Notes under the pieces: generated by a model
Told to the model about the DNA's origin: nothing
Seen by the model: the letters and a program-made list of their open reading frames with translations, nothing else
The model's database searches: none
DNA from: Rhizobium leguminosarum
GTDB lineage: Bacteria > Pseudomonadota > Alphaproteobacteria > Rhizobiales > Rhizobiaceae
Assembly: GCF_001652265.1 (NCBI RefSeq)
Contig: NZ_LWBS01000452.1
Span: 1-21,824 of the forward strand
DNA length: 21,824 nt
Direction: 5' to 3'
In this document: positions 14,442 to 21,824 of the stretch, piece by piece
Layout of the letters: each line of letters starts with the position of its first letter
How positions within the stretch are numbered: position 1 is the stretch's first letter
Program-made: the position numbers and the translations under genes

Positions 14442-15681
14442 TTTCGAGGTGCATATCGACCTGGACGACCGCACGCGCCCTATCGGCCTGGCGAGGAGCA
14501 ATCGCGTCCGAGGCACGGAGACTATCCTTTTCGAGTATGATGCCGCGTGGCTCGCCGATCCAGACCGGTTCTCGCTTGAGCCTGCCCTTGCCCTGACCCG
14601 CGGTGCCTTCGCCCCTCCTGCCGGACTGACGACTTTCGGCTCCATAGGAGATTCAGCGCCCGACACATGGGGGCGCCGTCTTATGCAACGGGCCGAGCGC
14701 CGTCTTGCCGAACGTGAAGGCCGCGCCGTTCGCACCCTCGCGGAAAGCGATTACCTGCTCGGCGTCGCCGACGAGACCCGCCTGGGTGCCCTCAGATTCC
14801 GCTGGGCAGGCGAAGAGACGTTCCAGGCGCCTATCCGCGCCGGCGTCCCAGCCCTGATCGAACTCGGGCGACTGCTCCAGATTACCGAACGGATCCTCCG
14901 GGACGAGGAAACGGACGAGGACCTTCAACTCATCTTCGCCCCCGGCTCTTCCCTCGGCGGTGCCCGGCCGAAAGCATCGCTCATCGACCAGCACGGACAT
15001 CTCTCCATCGCCAAGTTTCCGAAGGAAACCGACGACTACAGCATGGAGACATGGGAGGAGATCGCGCTGCGGCTGGCCGAGCAGTCCGGTATTACCACGC
15101 CGCACCATGAGCTGATCGAGGTCGCCGGCAAGGCGGTGATGTTGTCGCGACGCTTCGATCGCTCCGGCTCGATCCGCATTCCTTTCCTGTCAGCGATGGC
15201 GATGATGGGCGCCAAGGACGGTGAGCGCGGCAGCTACCCAGAGATCGTCGACGCTCTTACGCAACATGGCGCGCAGGGGAAGACCGACGCTCATGCCCTC
15301 TATCGGCGGGTCGTCTTCAACGTGCTGATTTCCAATGTCGATGACCACCTGCGCAACCATGGCTTCCTTTGGCTCGGCAAGGCGGGATGGTCCCTCTCTC
15401 CCGCCTACGACCTCAACCCTGTGCCCACCGACCTCAAAGCGCGTGTGCTGACGACGAACATCGACCTGGACGAGGGCACCTGCTCGCTCGACCTGCTTGA
15501 GGCGGCGTCAGAGTTCTTCGCGCTCACGCTGGCGCAGGCGCGCGTGATCATCAAAGAGGTCGCGACCGTGACCGCGACGTGGCGTGAAACCGCCAAGGCG
15601 GCCGGCGCGCGCTCTGCAGAAATTACACGGATGGCCAGCGCCTTCGAGCACGATGATCTCAAGCGGGCGCTGGCGCTATGA
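14434..15681 (+). CDS. hipA: HipA-like serine/threonine kinase toxin
   Basis: This 415-aa protein has the HipA layout: an N-terminal subdomain with TFGSIGDSAPDTWGRRL (67-83), the ATP loop GSSLGGARPK (171-180), the Lys of IAKF (Lys194), the catalytic loop ISNVDDHLRNHGF (Asp303 as base, Asn308 for Mg) and SPAYDLNP (Asp326). All active-site residues are present, so the kinase looks functional. Known HipA toxins phosphorylate glutamyl-tRNA synthetase or related targets and stop translation. The target here is unknown. It starts inside hipB (8-base overlap), and its stop overlaps the next ATG in ATGA (15678-15681), which indicates translational coupling to the genes that follow. Confidence 0.93.
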   Translation: MADFEVHIDLDDRTRPIGLARSNRVRGTETILFEYDAAWLADPDRFSLEPALALTRGAFAPPAGLTTFGSIGDSAPDTWGRRLMQRAERRLAEREGRAVRTLAESDYLLGVADETRLGALRFRWAGEETFQAPIRAGVPALIELGRLLQITERILRDEETDEDLQLIFAPGSSLGGARPKASLIDQHGHLSIAKFPKETDDYSMETWEEIALRLAEQSGITTPHHELIEVAGKAVMLSRRFDRSGSIRIPFLSAMAMMGAKDGERGSYPEIVDALTQHGAQGKTDAHALYRRVVFNVLISNVDDHLRNHGFLWLGKAGWSLSPAYDLNPVPTDLKARVLTTNIDLDEGTCSLDLLEAASEFFALTLAQARVIIKEVATVTATWRETAKAAGARSAEITRMASAFEHDDLKRALAL

Positions 15682-15851
15682 AGGCAGCAACAAGATCGCC
15701 GACACACTTCGCGATCTGGCCGAGAGGGATCGATACAGCTTTAGAAGAATTGGGGTCGACTATTTTAAGCTGGATCGCAGAGGACGAATATCTACTTACA
15801 TTAGCAATTCTCAGCTCTAATCCTGTGGGGGATAAATTTGACCGGGGGTGA
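15678..15851 (+). CDS. Small overlapping ORF between hipA and hamA (57 aa)
   Basis: An ATG overlapping the hipA stop (ATGA) opens a 57-codon frame that ends inside the first codons of hamA (14-base overlap). The product is slightly acidic, with a hydrophobic-amphipathic stretch (ALEELGSTILSWIAEDEYLL). I know no family for it. The two-sided overlap is what one expects of a coupled small gene, but another frame over the same DNA (ending at 15820, with a segment RDRYSFRRIGVDYFKL) also looks protein-like without a clear start, so one of the two is an artefact. It could simply be a spacer that ribosomes cross between hipA and hamA. Confidence 0.35.
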   Translation: MKAATRSPTHFAIWPRGIDTALEELGSTILSWIAEDEYLLTLAILSSNPVGDKFDRG

Positions 15852-16845
15852 GTTGATTCAGCCGAATGTAGATCAGGCCGAAACCTCTGACTTGGACGTA
15901 GTCCTGGCAGCGCTTCACCGCGATTATTCGAAGCTAGGTCCGAGGATAAGGGAGCTACAGCACGAGGTTACGTGCGAGTGTGCCGGTGCCACCCTTCGTC
16001 TGCATTTCCCCGCCTTTCGACAAGGCAAGACCACCATCCATGAGTTGGTGGAGTTTGCGTGGCTTCACCTGACGCCTTTTGCGCTCACTCGAAAGGAAAT
16101 CGATGCAGTAAAAGTACTTCAGTCGACCCTGCCGTTCGAAGAATTTCTAATCAAAACCACACAGCTTAACGACGCGGCTGCCAAGCTTTTCATTAAGGCG
16201 CATAAAGCGACAAATCGAAATGGCGAAGCTGGAGAACTGCTGCTCTATCTGCTGACGGAGTGGATATTAGGCGCACCACAGTTCATCGCTAAGATGACCT
16301 TAAAGACTAATTCGCAGGTGCCTGTACACGGTGCGGATGGCGTCCACGTTCGCTACTGCCCGGACACCGCGCGCCTTTTCCTCTATTGGGGCGAGTCGAA
16401 AATGTATGGTGATGTCGGTGCAGCGATCACCGCTGCCGCGACATCGATCGCAAAATCGTTAGAGCCCGATCAGCTAGACCACGAGCTCCAGCTTGTTCAG
16501 CGAAACATCGATTTTACAGGACTAGGAGCTGACGGAAAAGCAGCGCTATTGCGCTACCTCGACCCCCATGAGGAAGAATACAACGAACGTAAGGATGTCA
16601 TCACCTGCCTTATCGGCTTCGATTTTGATGGCTTCCAGAAGGCCAGCGCTGCTGGTGATCAAGCTGCTGAAGATTTATTTCGAGCACTGGCGAAAGATCA
16701 GCTTGCAGCGGTGGCTCCGAAGGTCTCAGCCGCGCTCAAGGTCGCTGGACTCGATTTTCAGGACGTGGAGTTGTTCTTTTTCCCACTCCCTGCAGTTCAG
16801 GAATTTCGCGATCTATTTCAAGCTCGGATTGGCTGGCTGCCATGA
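15838..16845 (+). CDS. hamA: HamA, Hachiman defence nuclease subunit (DUF1837)
   Basis: HamA is the DUF1837 PD-(D/E)xK-like nuclease of the Hachiman anti-phage system and works in complex with HamB. This 335-aa protein shows the DUF1837 pattern: NRNGEAGELLLYLLTEWIL (127-145, Glu130 and Glu133), APQFIAKMTLKTNSQVPVHG, GADGVH (165-170, Asp167) and WGESKMYGDV (184-193, Glu186 and Lys188). Glu-Asp-Glu-x-Lys would form the nuclease site. The start is TTG 15838, preceded by GGGGG; this is the only start that keeps the N-terminus and has a ribosome site. The stop overlaps the hamB ATG (ATGATG at 16842). The base composition is lower in GC than hipA, a hint of separate origin. The family call is confident; catalytic residues are assigned by pattern only. 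Confidence 0.92.
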   Translation: MTGGELIQPNVDQAETSDLDVVLAALHRDYSKLGPRIRELQHEVTCECAGATLRLHFPAFRQGKTTIHELVEFAWLHLTPFALTRKEIDAVKVLQSTLPFEEFLIKTTQLNDAAAKLFIKAHKATNRNGEAGELLLYLLTEWILGAPQFIAKMTLKTNSQVPVHGADGVHVRYCPDTARLFLYWGESKMYGDVGAAITAAATSIAKSLEPDQLDHELQLVQRNIDFTGLGADGKAALLRYLDPHEEEYNERKDVITCLIGFDFDGFQKASAAGDQAAEDLFRALAKDQLAAVAPKVSAALKVAGLDFQDVELFFFPLPAVQEFRDLFQARIGWLP

Positions 16846-19376
16846 TGCAGGAACTGGCTGATAAGGTTTGGGGAAACCCCGGCTTCCACGATGCAGCGCA
16901 TCGCATTGAGATCGCGTGGCTAACCAAAGAAATCGGCGGCATTGACCATGGCCACGCCGACATCGCGGACGCCACGCGATTGATGCGTTCGGCGGCCATC
17001 TTGGCTTGCTCCGAGACGGCAGATCATCGACGCGCGGCGTTCCGAGTGGCGACGTGTGCGTACGACCTGTTCGGAACCGGCCAAGTACCTTTGGACCAAG
17101 CTCTACGTGTTGTGCTCACCCGTCTCGGCAACTTTCCTTCCATCGGAACTCGCGCGGACGTGGCGTCCGCGCGGGCAAGTCTACCGCTCATGCTTGCCGC
17201 AGAAGAAATTTCGTCGGCTGATGCGCATGAGGTCACGATCAACGGACAAACAGTGCTGCTGACAGATTTCCAGCAGAATCTGTGGCTGAGCCTCATCCAA
17301 AGTCGCCGCATCGCGTTGGCTGCACCTACATCGGCCGGAAAATCATTTGTCTTGCAGGGATATCTGTCGGCGCTCTTCGACAACAAGCAGCCAAAGTCGG
17401 TCGTCTATCTCGTTCCGACCCGCGCCCTGATCGCCCAGGTGGCCGACGATCTGAAGATCCAGTTTCAGGGAATGCACCAAGATGTCCCCGACATCGTGAC
17501 GGTCCCGGTCGATGCTGAAACGACTCTCGCCGAGCGCGCCATCTACGTAATGACTCAAGAGAGGGTACAGCTCGCCCTTGGAGCTCACCCCGACTTCAGC
17601 GCCAGCGTCATCATCGTCGATGAAGCGCATTCGATCGCGGACGGATCACGCGGCGTACTACTGCAATGGGTTATCGACGATCTACTCATCCGCAACCCGG
17701 GATCACAAATCCTTTTCGCCAGCCCAGCGATCCGTAACCTGGATGTTTTTGGACGGCTGTTTGGCTTGGACGATGTGGTCGAGTTCTCGTCGGTGGAGCC
17801 GACCGTTGCCCAAAATTTCTTGGTCACGACCGTCGAGTCCGCCACCAAGGGAAAGCTGGCAATCCACACCGCTGGCGACGGATCAAGACCGCTGCGGCAA
17901 GTCGCAACGCTGCAGCTGGGACGGACGGTGGCGAGCCGAACCGAGAAGCTCGTCCATATCCCGGCGGTGCTTGGACAGGGACATTCAAATATCATCTACG
18001 CGAATGGTGCGGCTGAAGCGGAAAGCGTAGCGCTCCAACTCGCGGAGTTGATGTCCGATCGCGAGCCAACCGAAGCACGCCTCGCACTATCCGACTTGGC
18101 GAAGGAAGCGGTGCACGCCAACTACGCACTGGTCGAGTGCGTCAAACACGGGGTAGCATTTCACTACTCCAATATCCCGACCCAGCTCCGACGCGCAATC
18201 GAAGCAGCCGTATCGTCTGGTGAGATCGATTATCTCGTCTGCACGAGCACGTTGCTTCAAGGCGTCAACCTACCTGCCAAGAATATCTTTATGTTCGCTC
18301 CGGAAAAAGGTCGAACCAGAGCACTGGAGTCGACAGACTTCTGGAACCTTGCTGGTCGCGCCGGTAGGCTCAAGCGGGAGTTTCAAGGCAACATCTTCCT
18401 CATCGACTATGACAAATGGAAGAGGAAGCCACTCGACGGCCCAAAAGATTCGGTCGTGACTCCGGCGATTGAGAGCAGCCTCAACGAACATCATGACCAG
18501 TTGATGACTGTGATTGCCGGCGCCCCGACAACAGGCCGCAGCGATGAGACTGATCTCGAGACAATTTTCGTTCGCCTCTATACCGACTTCAAAGGTGGCG
18601 ATCTAAATCAGACATTCGAACGAGCCGGCCTCGCAGTGGGCGATATCCAGTCCGGTCTGTTAGAAGCCGCGCTTGCGTCGGCCAGCGAAAAACTCACCCT
18701 GCCAGCGGCGGTTCTCCGCCGAACTCCGAACATCTCTGCCCACAAACAGCAACGCCTTTATGAACGGCTCAGCGCGAAAATAGCGCTAGGTGCCGATGCG
18801 GCGCGAACCCTCATTCCTTCGCATCCCCGGGAAAGCGAAGCGTTTCAGTCCTACGCAGATGTTTTGGAGTTGTGCCACGAGATTATCCTCGGTATCGACA
18901 CCTCGAAAAACCTGCATCGGTTCCATGCCCTGATCGCGCGACGCTGGATGCTTGGTCTCCCGCTTCCCCAGATCATCGACGAGCAAATTTCGAGAAATGC
19001 ATCGAAACCTGTTCGAACGACGATCAGAAGCACGTTGGATTTAATCGAAGGGGATATTCGTTTCCAAGCTGTCCGCCTGTTTGGTTGCTACAGCGCGCTT
19101 CTTGTTTACGCACTCGACAGCGCGGGCTTGGTGGACATGGTATCCAGCATTCCGTCCTTGCCACTCTACCTGGAGATCGGCGCATCCGACAAAACGATGA
19201 TCAGCTTTATCTCTTTAGGATTATCGCGGGTTACCGCGATGAAGCTGAACGAAATGTCTGCGCGGAAAGACCTTGATACCGCTGGAGCGCTGCAGTGGTT
19301 GCGGACTCGTCCGCTCGAGGCGCTGGGACTTTCGCCACTCTTGCTTGCTGAGGTCCGGGCGATTGCGATTGCTTAG
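16842..19376 (+). CDS. hamB: HamB, Hachiman superfamily 2 helicase
   Basis: HamB is the helicase of Hachiman; the known complex senses abnormal or damaged DNA during infection and unleashes HamA. This 844-aa protein has a helical N-terminal domain (1-140), a Q-motif-like TDFQQ (141-145), Walker A APTSAGKS (161-168), motif Ia VPTRALIAQV (191-200), the DEAH box VDEAH (259-263), motif III ASPA (293-296), motif V TSTLLQGVNLPAKN (468-481) and motif VI NLAGRAGR (502-509), then a long helical C-terminus. It resembles the Ski2/Hel308-like SF2 layout. All ATPase motifs are intact. The ATG overlaps the hamA stop by four bases, so the subunits are translated together. Confidence 0.92.
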   Translation: MMQELADKVWGNPGFHDAAHRIEIAWLTKEIGGIDHGHADIADATRLMRSAAILACSETADHRRAAFRVATCAYDLFGTGQVPLDQALRVVLTRLGNFPSIGTRADVASARASLPLMLAAEEISSADAHEVTINGQTVLLTDFQQNLWLSLIQSRRIALAAPTSAGKSFVLQGYLSALFDNKQPKSVVYLVPTRALIAQVADDLKIQFQGMHQDVPDIVTVPVDAETTLAERAIYVMTQERVQLALGAHPDFSASVIIVDEAHSIADGSRGVLLQWVIDDLLIRNPGSQILFASPAIRNLDVFGRLFGLDDVVEFSSVEPTVAQNFLVTTVESATKGKLAIHTAGDGSRPLRQVATLQLGRTVASRTEKLVHIPAVLGQGHSNIIYANGAAEAESVALQLAELMSDREPTEARLALSDLAKEAVHANYALVECVKHGVAFHYSNIPTQLRRAIEAAVSSGEIDYLVCTSTLLQGVNLPAKNIFMFAPEKGRTRALESTDFWNLAGRAGRLKREFQGNIFLIDYDKWKRKPLDGPKDSVVTPAIESSLNEHHDQLMTVIAGAPTTGRSDETDLETIFVRLYTDFKGGDLNQTFERAGLAVGDIQSGLLEAALASASEKLTLPAAVLRRTPNISAHKQQRLYERLSAKIALGADAARTLIPSHPRESEAFQSYADVLELCHEIILGIDTSKNLHRFHALIARRWMLGLPLPQIIDEQISRNASKPVRTTIRSTLDLIEGDIRFQAVRLFGCYSALLVYALDSAGLVDMVSSIPSLPLYLEIGASDKTMISFISLGLSRVTAMKLNEMSARKDLDTAGALQWLRTRPLEALGLSPLLLAEVRAIAIA

Positions 19377-19386
19377 GGAGAGCCAT

Positions 19387-19554
19387 ATGTATCTGTCGAC
19401 ATTGCTCTGCTACGTCGAGGCGATCCACGTTAAGCTAAAGCTGACGTTGAAATTGCCGATCCGAACGCTTCTCCGGCTACAAAGCCTCGGCAACGTGACG
19501 GCCGATCAGTCTCGCCGGGTGCGCGGCGTTGCTGGCATCCCTACCGCCCTATGA
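19387..19554 (+). CDS. Small ORF after hamB (55 aa)
   Basis: ATG 19387 has an AGGGAGAG ribosome site four bases upstream, directly after the hamB stop (10-base gap). The 55-aa product is strongly basic, starts with a hydrophobic MYLSTLLCYVEA, and carries alternating Lys/Leu (VKLKLTLKLP). Its stop overlaps the next gene's ATG in ATGA (19551-19554). I do not recognise it. Good ribosome site plus 4-base coupling makes it more likely to be expressed than the 57-aa ORF. Possibilities are a small regulator of the following nuclease-like protein, a toxin-like peptide, or a leader ORF for coupling. Confidence 0.5.
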   Translation: MYLSTLLCYVEAIHVKLKLTLKLPIRTLLRLQSLGNVTADQSRRVRGVAGIPTAL

Positions 19555-20705
19555 CCGAGGCGCACCCTGACACGCAGGGCGACGAACACCGCTTATTCGA
19601 GCGCATGTCGCGCGAGAGGTTTGACGCCCTTGCCCTGTGGGGCATGCCGCAGCAGATGCGCGAAGACACGCTAAGCGCCTCACATTGGTCGGCTGACAAC
19701 GAGCGGGTGATCGCGGGTGTTTTCCATGTCATCGCCACCAAGGAATTCATGTGTGTTGCCTTTGCGCGCGATACGGCCGGCCGATACCGGCCGTTCCAGC
19801 GATCCCATTTTTTGCCCAGCGCCCGGGCTGGCGAACTCGCTCTTAGGCGAGATTTCGGCCGCGGCTTACTGACTGTTCAACCGGAATTTCCCGCGGACGA
19901 CGCCCCGCCGAAGGGCGTTGATCTGTTTGCGAACCTCGGTAACATCGAACGGCATCACGACGCCTACGTCATGCTGCGCGACGGCTTTAATCAGGGAGCA
20001 GCGCGAGCCTTGCTCGAAGAGGTCTCACGCTGGGTCCCCGACCTCGATGGCAATCTCGTTCGAGATTTCCAAACCAGCGGCTACAGCGCGCGCGTCTGGG
20101 AGCTCTATTTGTGGGCCGCGCTCCGGGAGCTGAACTTCGACATGGACTACACGCACGCGGCTCCGGACTTCTGCGTCAGGAGAGGCGGGGAGACCGTCTT
20201 CGTTGAGGCGACCACGGTGAACTCGCAGGACACCTTCAGCTCGGCGATACGCGCTGGCCCACCGCCAGACGCGCCGGAACAGCTTTGGCCGTTCCTCGAA
20301 AACCAGATGCCACAGAAGTTCGGGTCGCCACTCTTCTCGAAGATGAAGAAGCGCTACTGGGAGAAGCCGCATGTTGCGGGCCATCCCCTTCTGCTCGCAA
20401 TCGCCGACTTTCATGCGCCGGCGTCAATGCGCTGGTCGCACGCCGCCCTGCCGTTCTATCTCTATGGACTGCGGATGGTGACGACCGTCGACACCGACAA
20501 CCACCTCATCGAACTCTTCGTGCCAGGCCCTGACCATGTCGTAGGCGGCAAGGTCGTGCCGACGAATTTCTTCGCGCAGCCGGACGCGGAGCACGTATCC
20601 GGAGTCTTGTTCTCGAACGCGGGGACGATCGTCAAATTCAGCCGCATGGGCACCCGCGCCGGTTTCGGTGATCCATGGGTCAGCTTAGAGCGTTTCATGT
20701 TTTGA
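19551..20705 (+). CDS. Candidate PD-(D/E)xK-fold protein, 3' end replaced by IS630
   Basis: The 384-aa frame has a central segment that looks like a restriction-endonuclease core: Glu184 in [11 protein letters not shown], Asp206 in APDFCV, and Glu219 in VFVEATT. The last motif has Thr where ExK nucleases have Lys, so catalysis is uncertain. The N- and C-terminal parts are unlike families I know, and no membrane segment is seen. It is coupled to the 55-aa ORF (ATGA) and belongs to the same plus-strand chain as hipBA and hamAB. The final residues (ERFMF) are encoded by the end of an inserted IS630. Removing the IS with one TA copy joins ...DPWVSL to ADLGIWRVL and a stop at 21715-21717, giving about 388 aa, so the loss is small and activity may survive. 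Confidence 0.65.
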   Translation: MTEAHPDTQGDEHRLFERMSRERFDALALWGMPQQMREDTLSASHWSADNERVIAGVFHVIATKEFMCVAFARDTAGRYRPFQRSHFLPSARAGELALRRDFGRGLLTVQPEFPADDAPPKGVDLFANLGNIERHHDAYVMLRDGFNQGAARALLEEVSRWVPDLDGNLVRDFQTSGYSARVWELYLWAALRELNFDMDYTHAAPDFCVRRGGETVFVEATTVNSQDTFSSAIRAGPPPDAPEQLWPFLENQMPQKFGSPLFSKMKKRYWEKPHVAGHPLLLAIADFHAPASMRWSHAALPFYLYGLRMVTTVDTDNHLIELFVPGPDHVVGGKVVPTNFFAQPDAEHVSGVLFSNAGTIVKFSRMGTRAGFGDPWVSLERFMF

Positions 20706-21685
20706 CGGAAGCATAGCCTGCATTGCTGAGATAGTTGGCGCATTCTTCTGGTTGGATGGTTTGCACCAATGTCCCGACGTGTTGCCATGTGTCTTTGATG
20801 GTCCGTTTCTGTGCCAGCCGCATCCAGTGCTTGATCTTGGAGAAGGCCTGCTCGATCGGGTTGAGGTCTGGTGAGTATGGCGGCAGGAACCAGAGCCGTG
20901 CGCCAGCCGCTTTGATGGCCCGGCGTACGGCCGCGGCTTTGTGGCTGCCGAGATTGTCCATGATGACGATGTCGCCGGGTTTGAGAACAGGCACAAGTTG
21001 CTGCTCGACATAGGCAAGGAAGCACTGGCCATTGATCGGTCCATCGAAGACACAAGGGGCCGTCAACCGGTCGCAGCGCAAGGCACCCAGAAAGGTTAGC
21101 GTGCGCCAGTGACCATGCGGCGCAAAAGCGCGCAGACGCTTTCCCCTCGGCCCCCAGCCTCTGATCGGCGTCATATTGGTCTTGATCCAGGTCTCGTCGA
21201 TGAAGACGAGACGGCCGGGATCGAGATGATGCTGCAAGGTCCTCCAGCGCGTGCGTCTGCGGGCAATGTCGGCTCGGGCCTGCTCAAGGGCAAACAGTGT
21301 TTTTTTTGAAGCGCAGCCCCTCACGTCGGATGAACTGCCAGATCGTATTATGGGAGACGGTGACACCCTGTGATGCCAGTTCGTCCTTCAAGCCATGCAG
21401 CGTCAGGTGCGGGTTCTCAGTCAGACGCGCGATGAGGAAGGGGCGGTGCGGCTCCAGAACCCGTTTGCGGTGCCCGCCCATCTTGCCGGGTTGAACCGAA
21501 CCGGTAGCGCGATGGCGCTGAGACCATTTCACCACCGAGGAGACGGCAACGCCAAAGCGTGCCGCCACCATTCGACTGCTTTCGCCACTCAAGGTGGCGG
21601 CAACAACGCGCTCGCGAAGGTCATTCGATAAAGGCTGCGTCATCCGATGCTGGCCTCCTTCCAGCCAGCATCTTGAATCACATCA
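20688..21685 (-). mobile_element. IS630-family insertion sequence
   Basis: An element of about 1 kb carries one frameshifted DDE transposase. IS630 elements insert at TA and duplicate it. TA dinucleotides at 20686-20687 and 21686-21687 bracket the proposed element, and removal with one TA restores an open frame in the interrupted gene. The ends (GAGCGTTTCATG on the left, TGATGTGATTCA read inward from the right) are only loosely alike, so exact termini are provisional. A hairpin GATGCTGG/CCAGCATC lies just upstream of the transposase start (about 21647-21672). Confidence 0.75.
20695..21643 (-). CDS. IS630 transposase, two frames joined by -1 frameshift
   Basis: Frame A (from ATG 21641-21643 to 21284, 119 aa) holds the helix-turn-helix DNA-binding half: [48 protein letters not shown]. 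Frame B (to 20695) holds the catalytic domain with Asp of VFIDETW, Asp of [10 protein letters not shown] and Glu of [16 protein letters not shown], a complete DDE triad. The frames meet at a run of eight A (complement of T 21300-21307) after GLRF; a -1 slip there gives [15 protein letters not shown]630 transposases often use such programmed frameshifting, so the element is probably intact rather than dead. The stop codon lies inside the IS end that truncates the neighbouring gene. Confidence 0.9.
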
Positions 21686-21714
21686 TAGCTGATTTGGGAA
21701 TCTGGAGGGTTCTG

Positions 21715-21759
21715 TGAGGTCCGGGCGCTGGGCATGCGGCATTCACTGATCGGACCTCA
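21715..21759. repeat. 9-bp inverted repeat after the interrupted gene
   Basis: TGAGGTCCG (21715-21723) and CGGACCTCA (21751-21759) are perfect reverse complements with a 27-base spacer. The left arm starts at the reconstructed stop codon of the interrupted gene. It may be an end-of-operon hairpin, although no T-tract follows. In the remaining bases to 21824 two minus-strand frames are open to the window edge, and neither is recognisable. Confidence 0.4.
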
Positions 21760-21824
21760 TTGAAGCCGGATTGAGCGAAGGCGCGGGTTGTTTGGCACTA
21801 TGGGGATTTCGCCGAAGCGGTGGA

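Noticed and set aside
20462..21055. A 197-residue minus-strand frame at the IS boundary
   Set aside because: It crosses from the IS into the neighbouring gene and is antisense or out of frame to both supported proteins.

Overview
The window looks like accessory DNA from an alphaproteobacterium. The P4-type integrase remnant reads like the sphingomonad version of that family, and the high-GC coding style and the palindromic intergenic repeat near 7.3 kb also fit Alphaproteobacteria. This placement rests on recognising families by eye. No rRNA or tRNA gene and no CRISPR array was seen.

Layout. (1) 1-660: short repeats, one doubtful small gene, an unexplained stretch ending in a strong intrinsic terminator, and a 15-bp site (601-615) that matches the reverse complement of the conserved 3' end of guaA (Ile-Glu-Trp-Glu-stop). 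(2) 660-13739: about 13 kb of cargo ending at a second copy of that site (13725-13739), with a broken tyrosine recombinase and an AlpA-like regulator just inside it. I read this as a genomic island integrated at a guaA-type attachment site in an array of islands, because guaA itself is not on either side. Much of its cargo is enzyme genes paired with divergent regulators: quinone oxidoreductase with an HxlR regulator, a tetracycline-destructase-like flavin monooxygenase with a true TetR and two tet operators, an SDR with a TetR-family regulator and three palindromic operators, and a crotonase with a tandem double TetR. Two alpha/beta hydrolases are also present. The island is decaying: the oxidoreductase has an in-frame stop, the monooxygenase a 1-base frameshift, the integrase a large internal deletion, a stop and a frameshift, and one unknown gene is truncated and frameshifted. 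(3) 13440-14105: a non-coding junction with repeats of TACCGTCA. (4) 14106-20705: a tightly packed plus-strand gene chain, hipB-hipA-orf57-hamA-hamB-orf55-candidate nuclease. It is a Hachiman anti-phage system (HamA DUF1837 nuclease plus HamB helicase) wired behind a HipBA-type toxin-antitoxin pair. Junctions are mostly 4-14 bp overlaps. (5) 20688-21685: an IS630-family element that cut off the last codons of the candidate nuclease gene.

How the genes may work together. The HipB repressor gene is first in the chain and a near-palindrome sits 14 bp before its start, so HipB may control transcription of the whole defence operon. Hachiman is a known DNA-damage or DNA-state sensing helicase-nuclease defence. 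The HipA-like kinase, the two tiny coupled ORFs and the PD-(D/E)xK-like protein would be accessory or back-up effectors. That extended module is the most interesting feature of the window and is inference, not proof.
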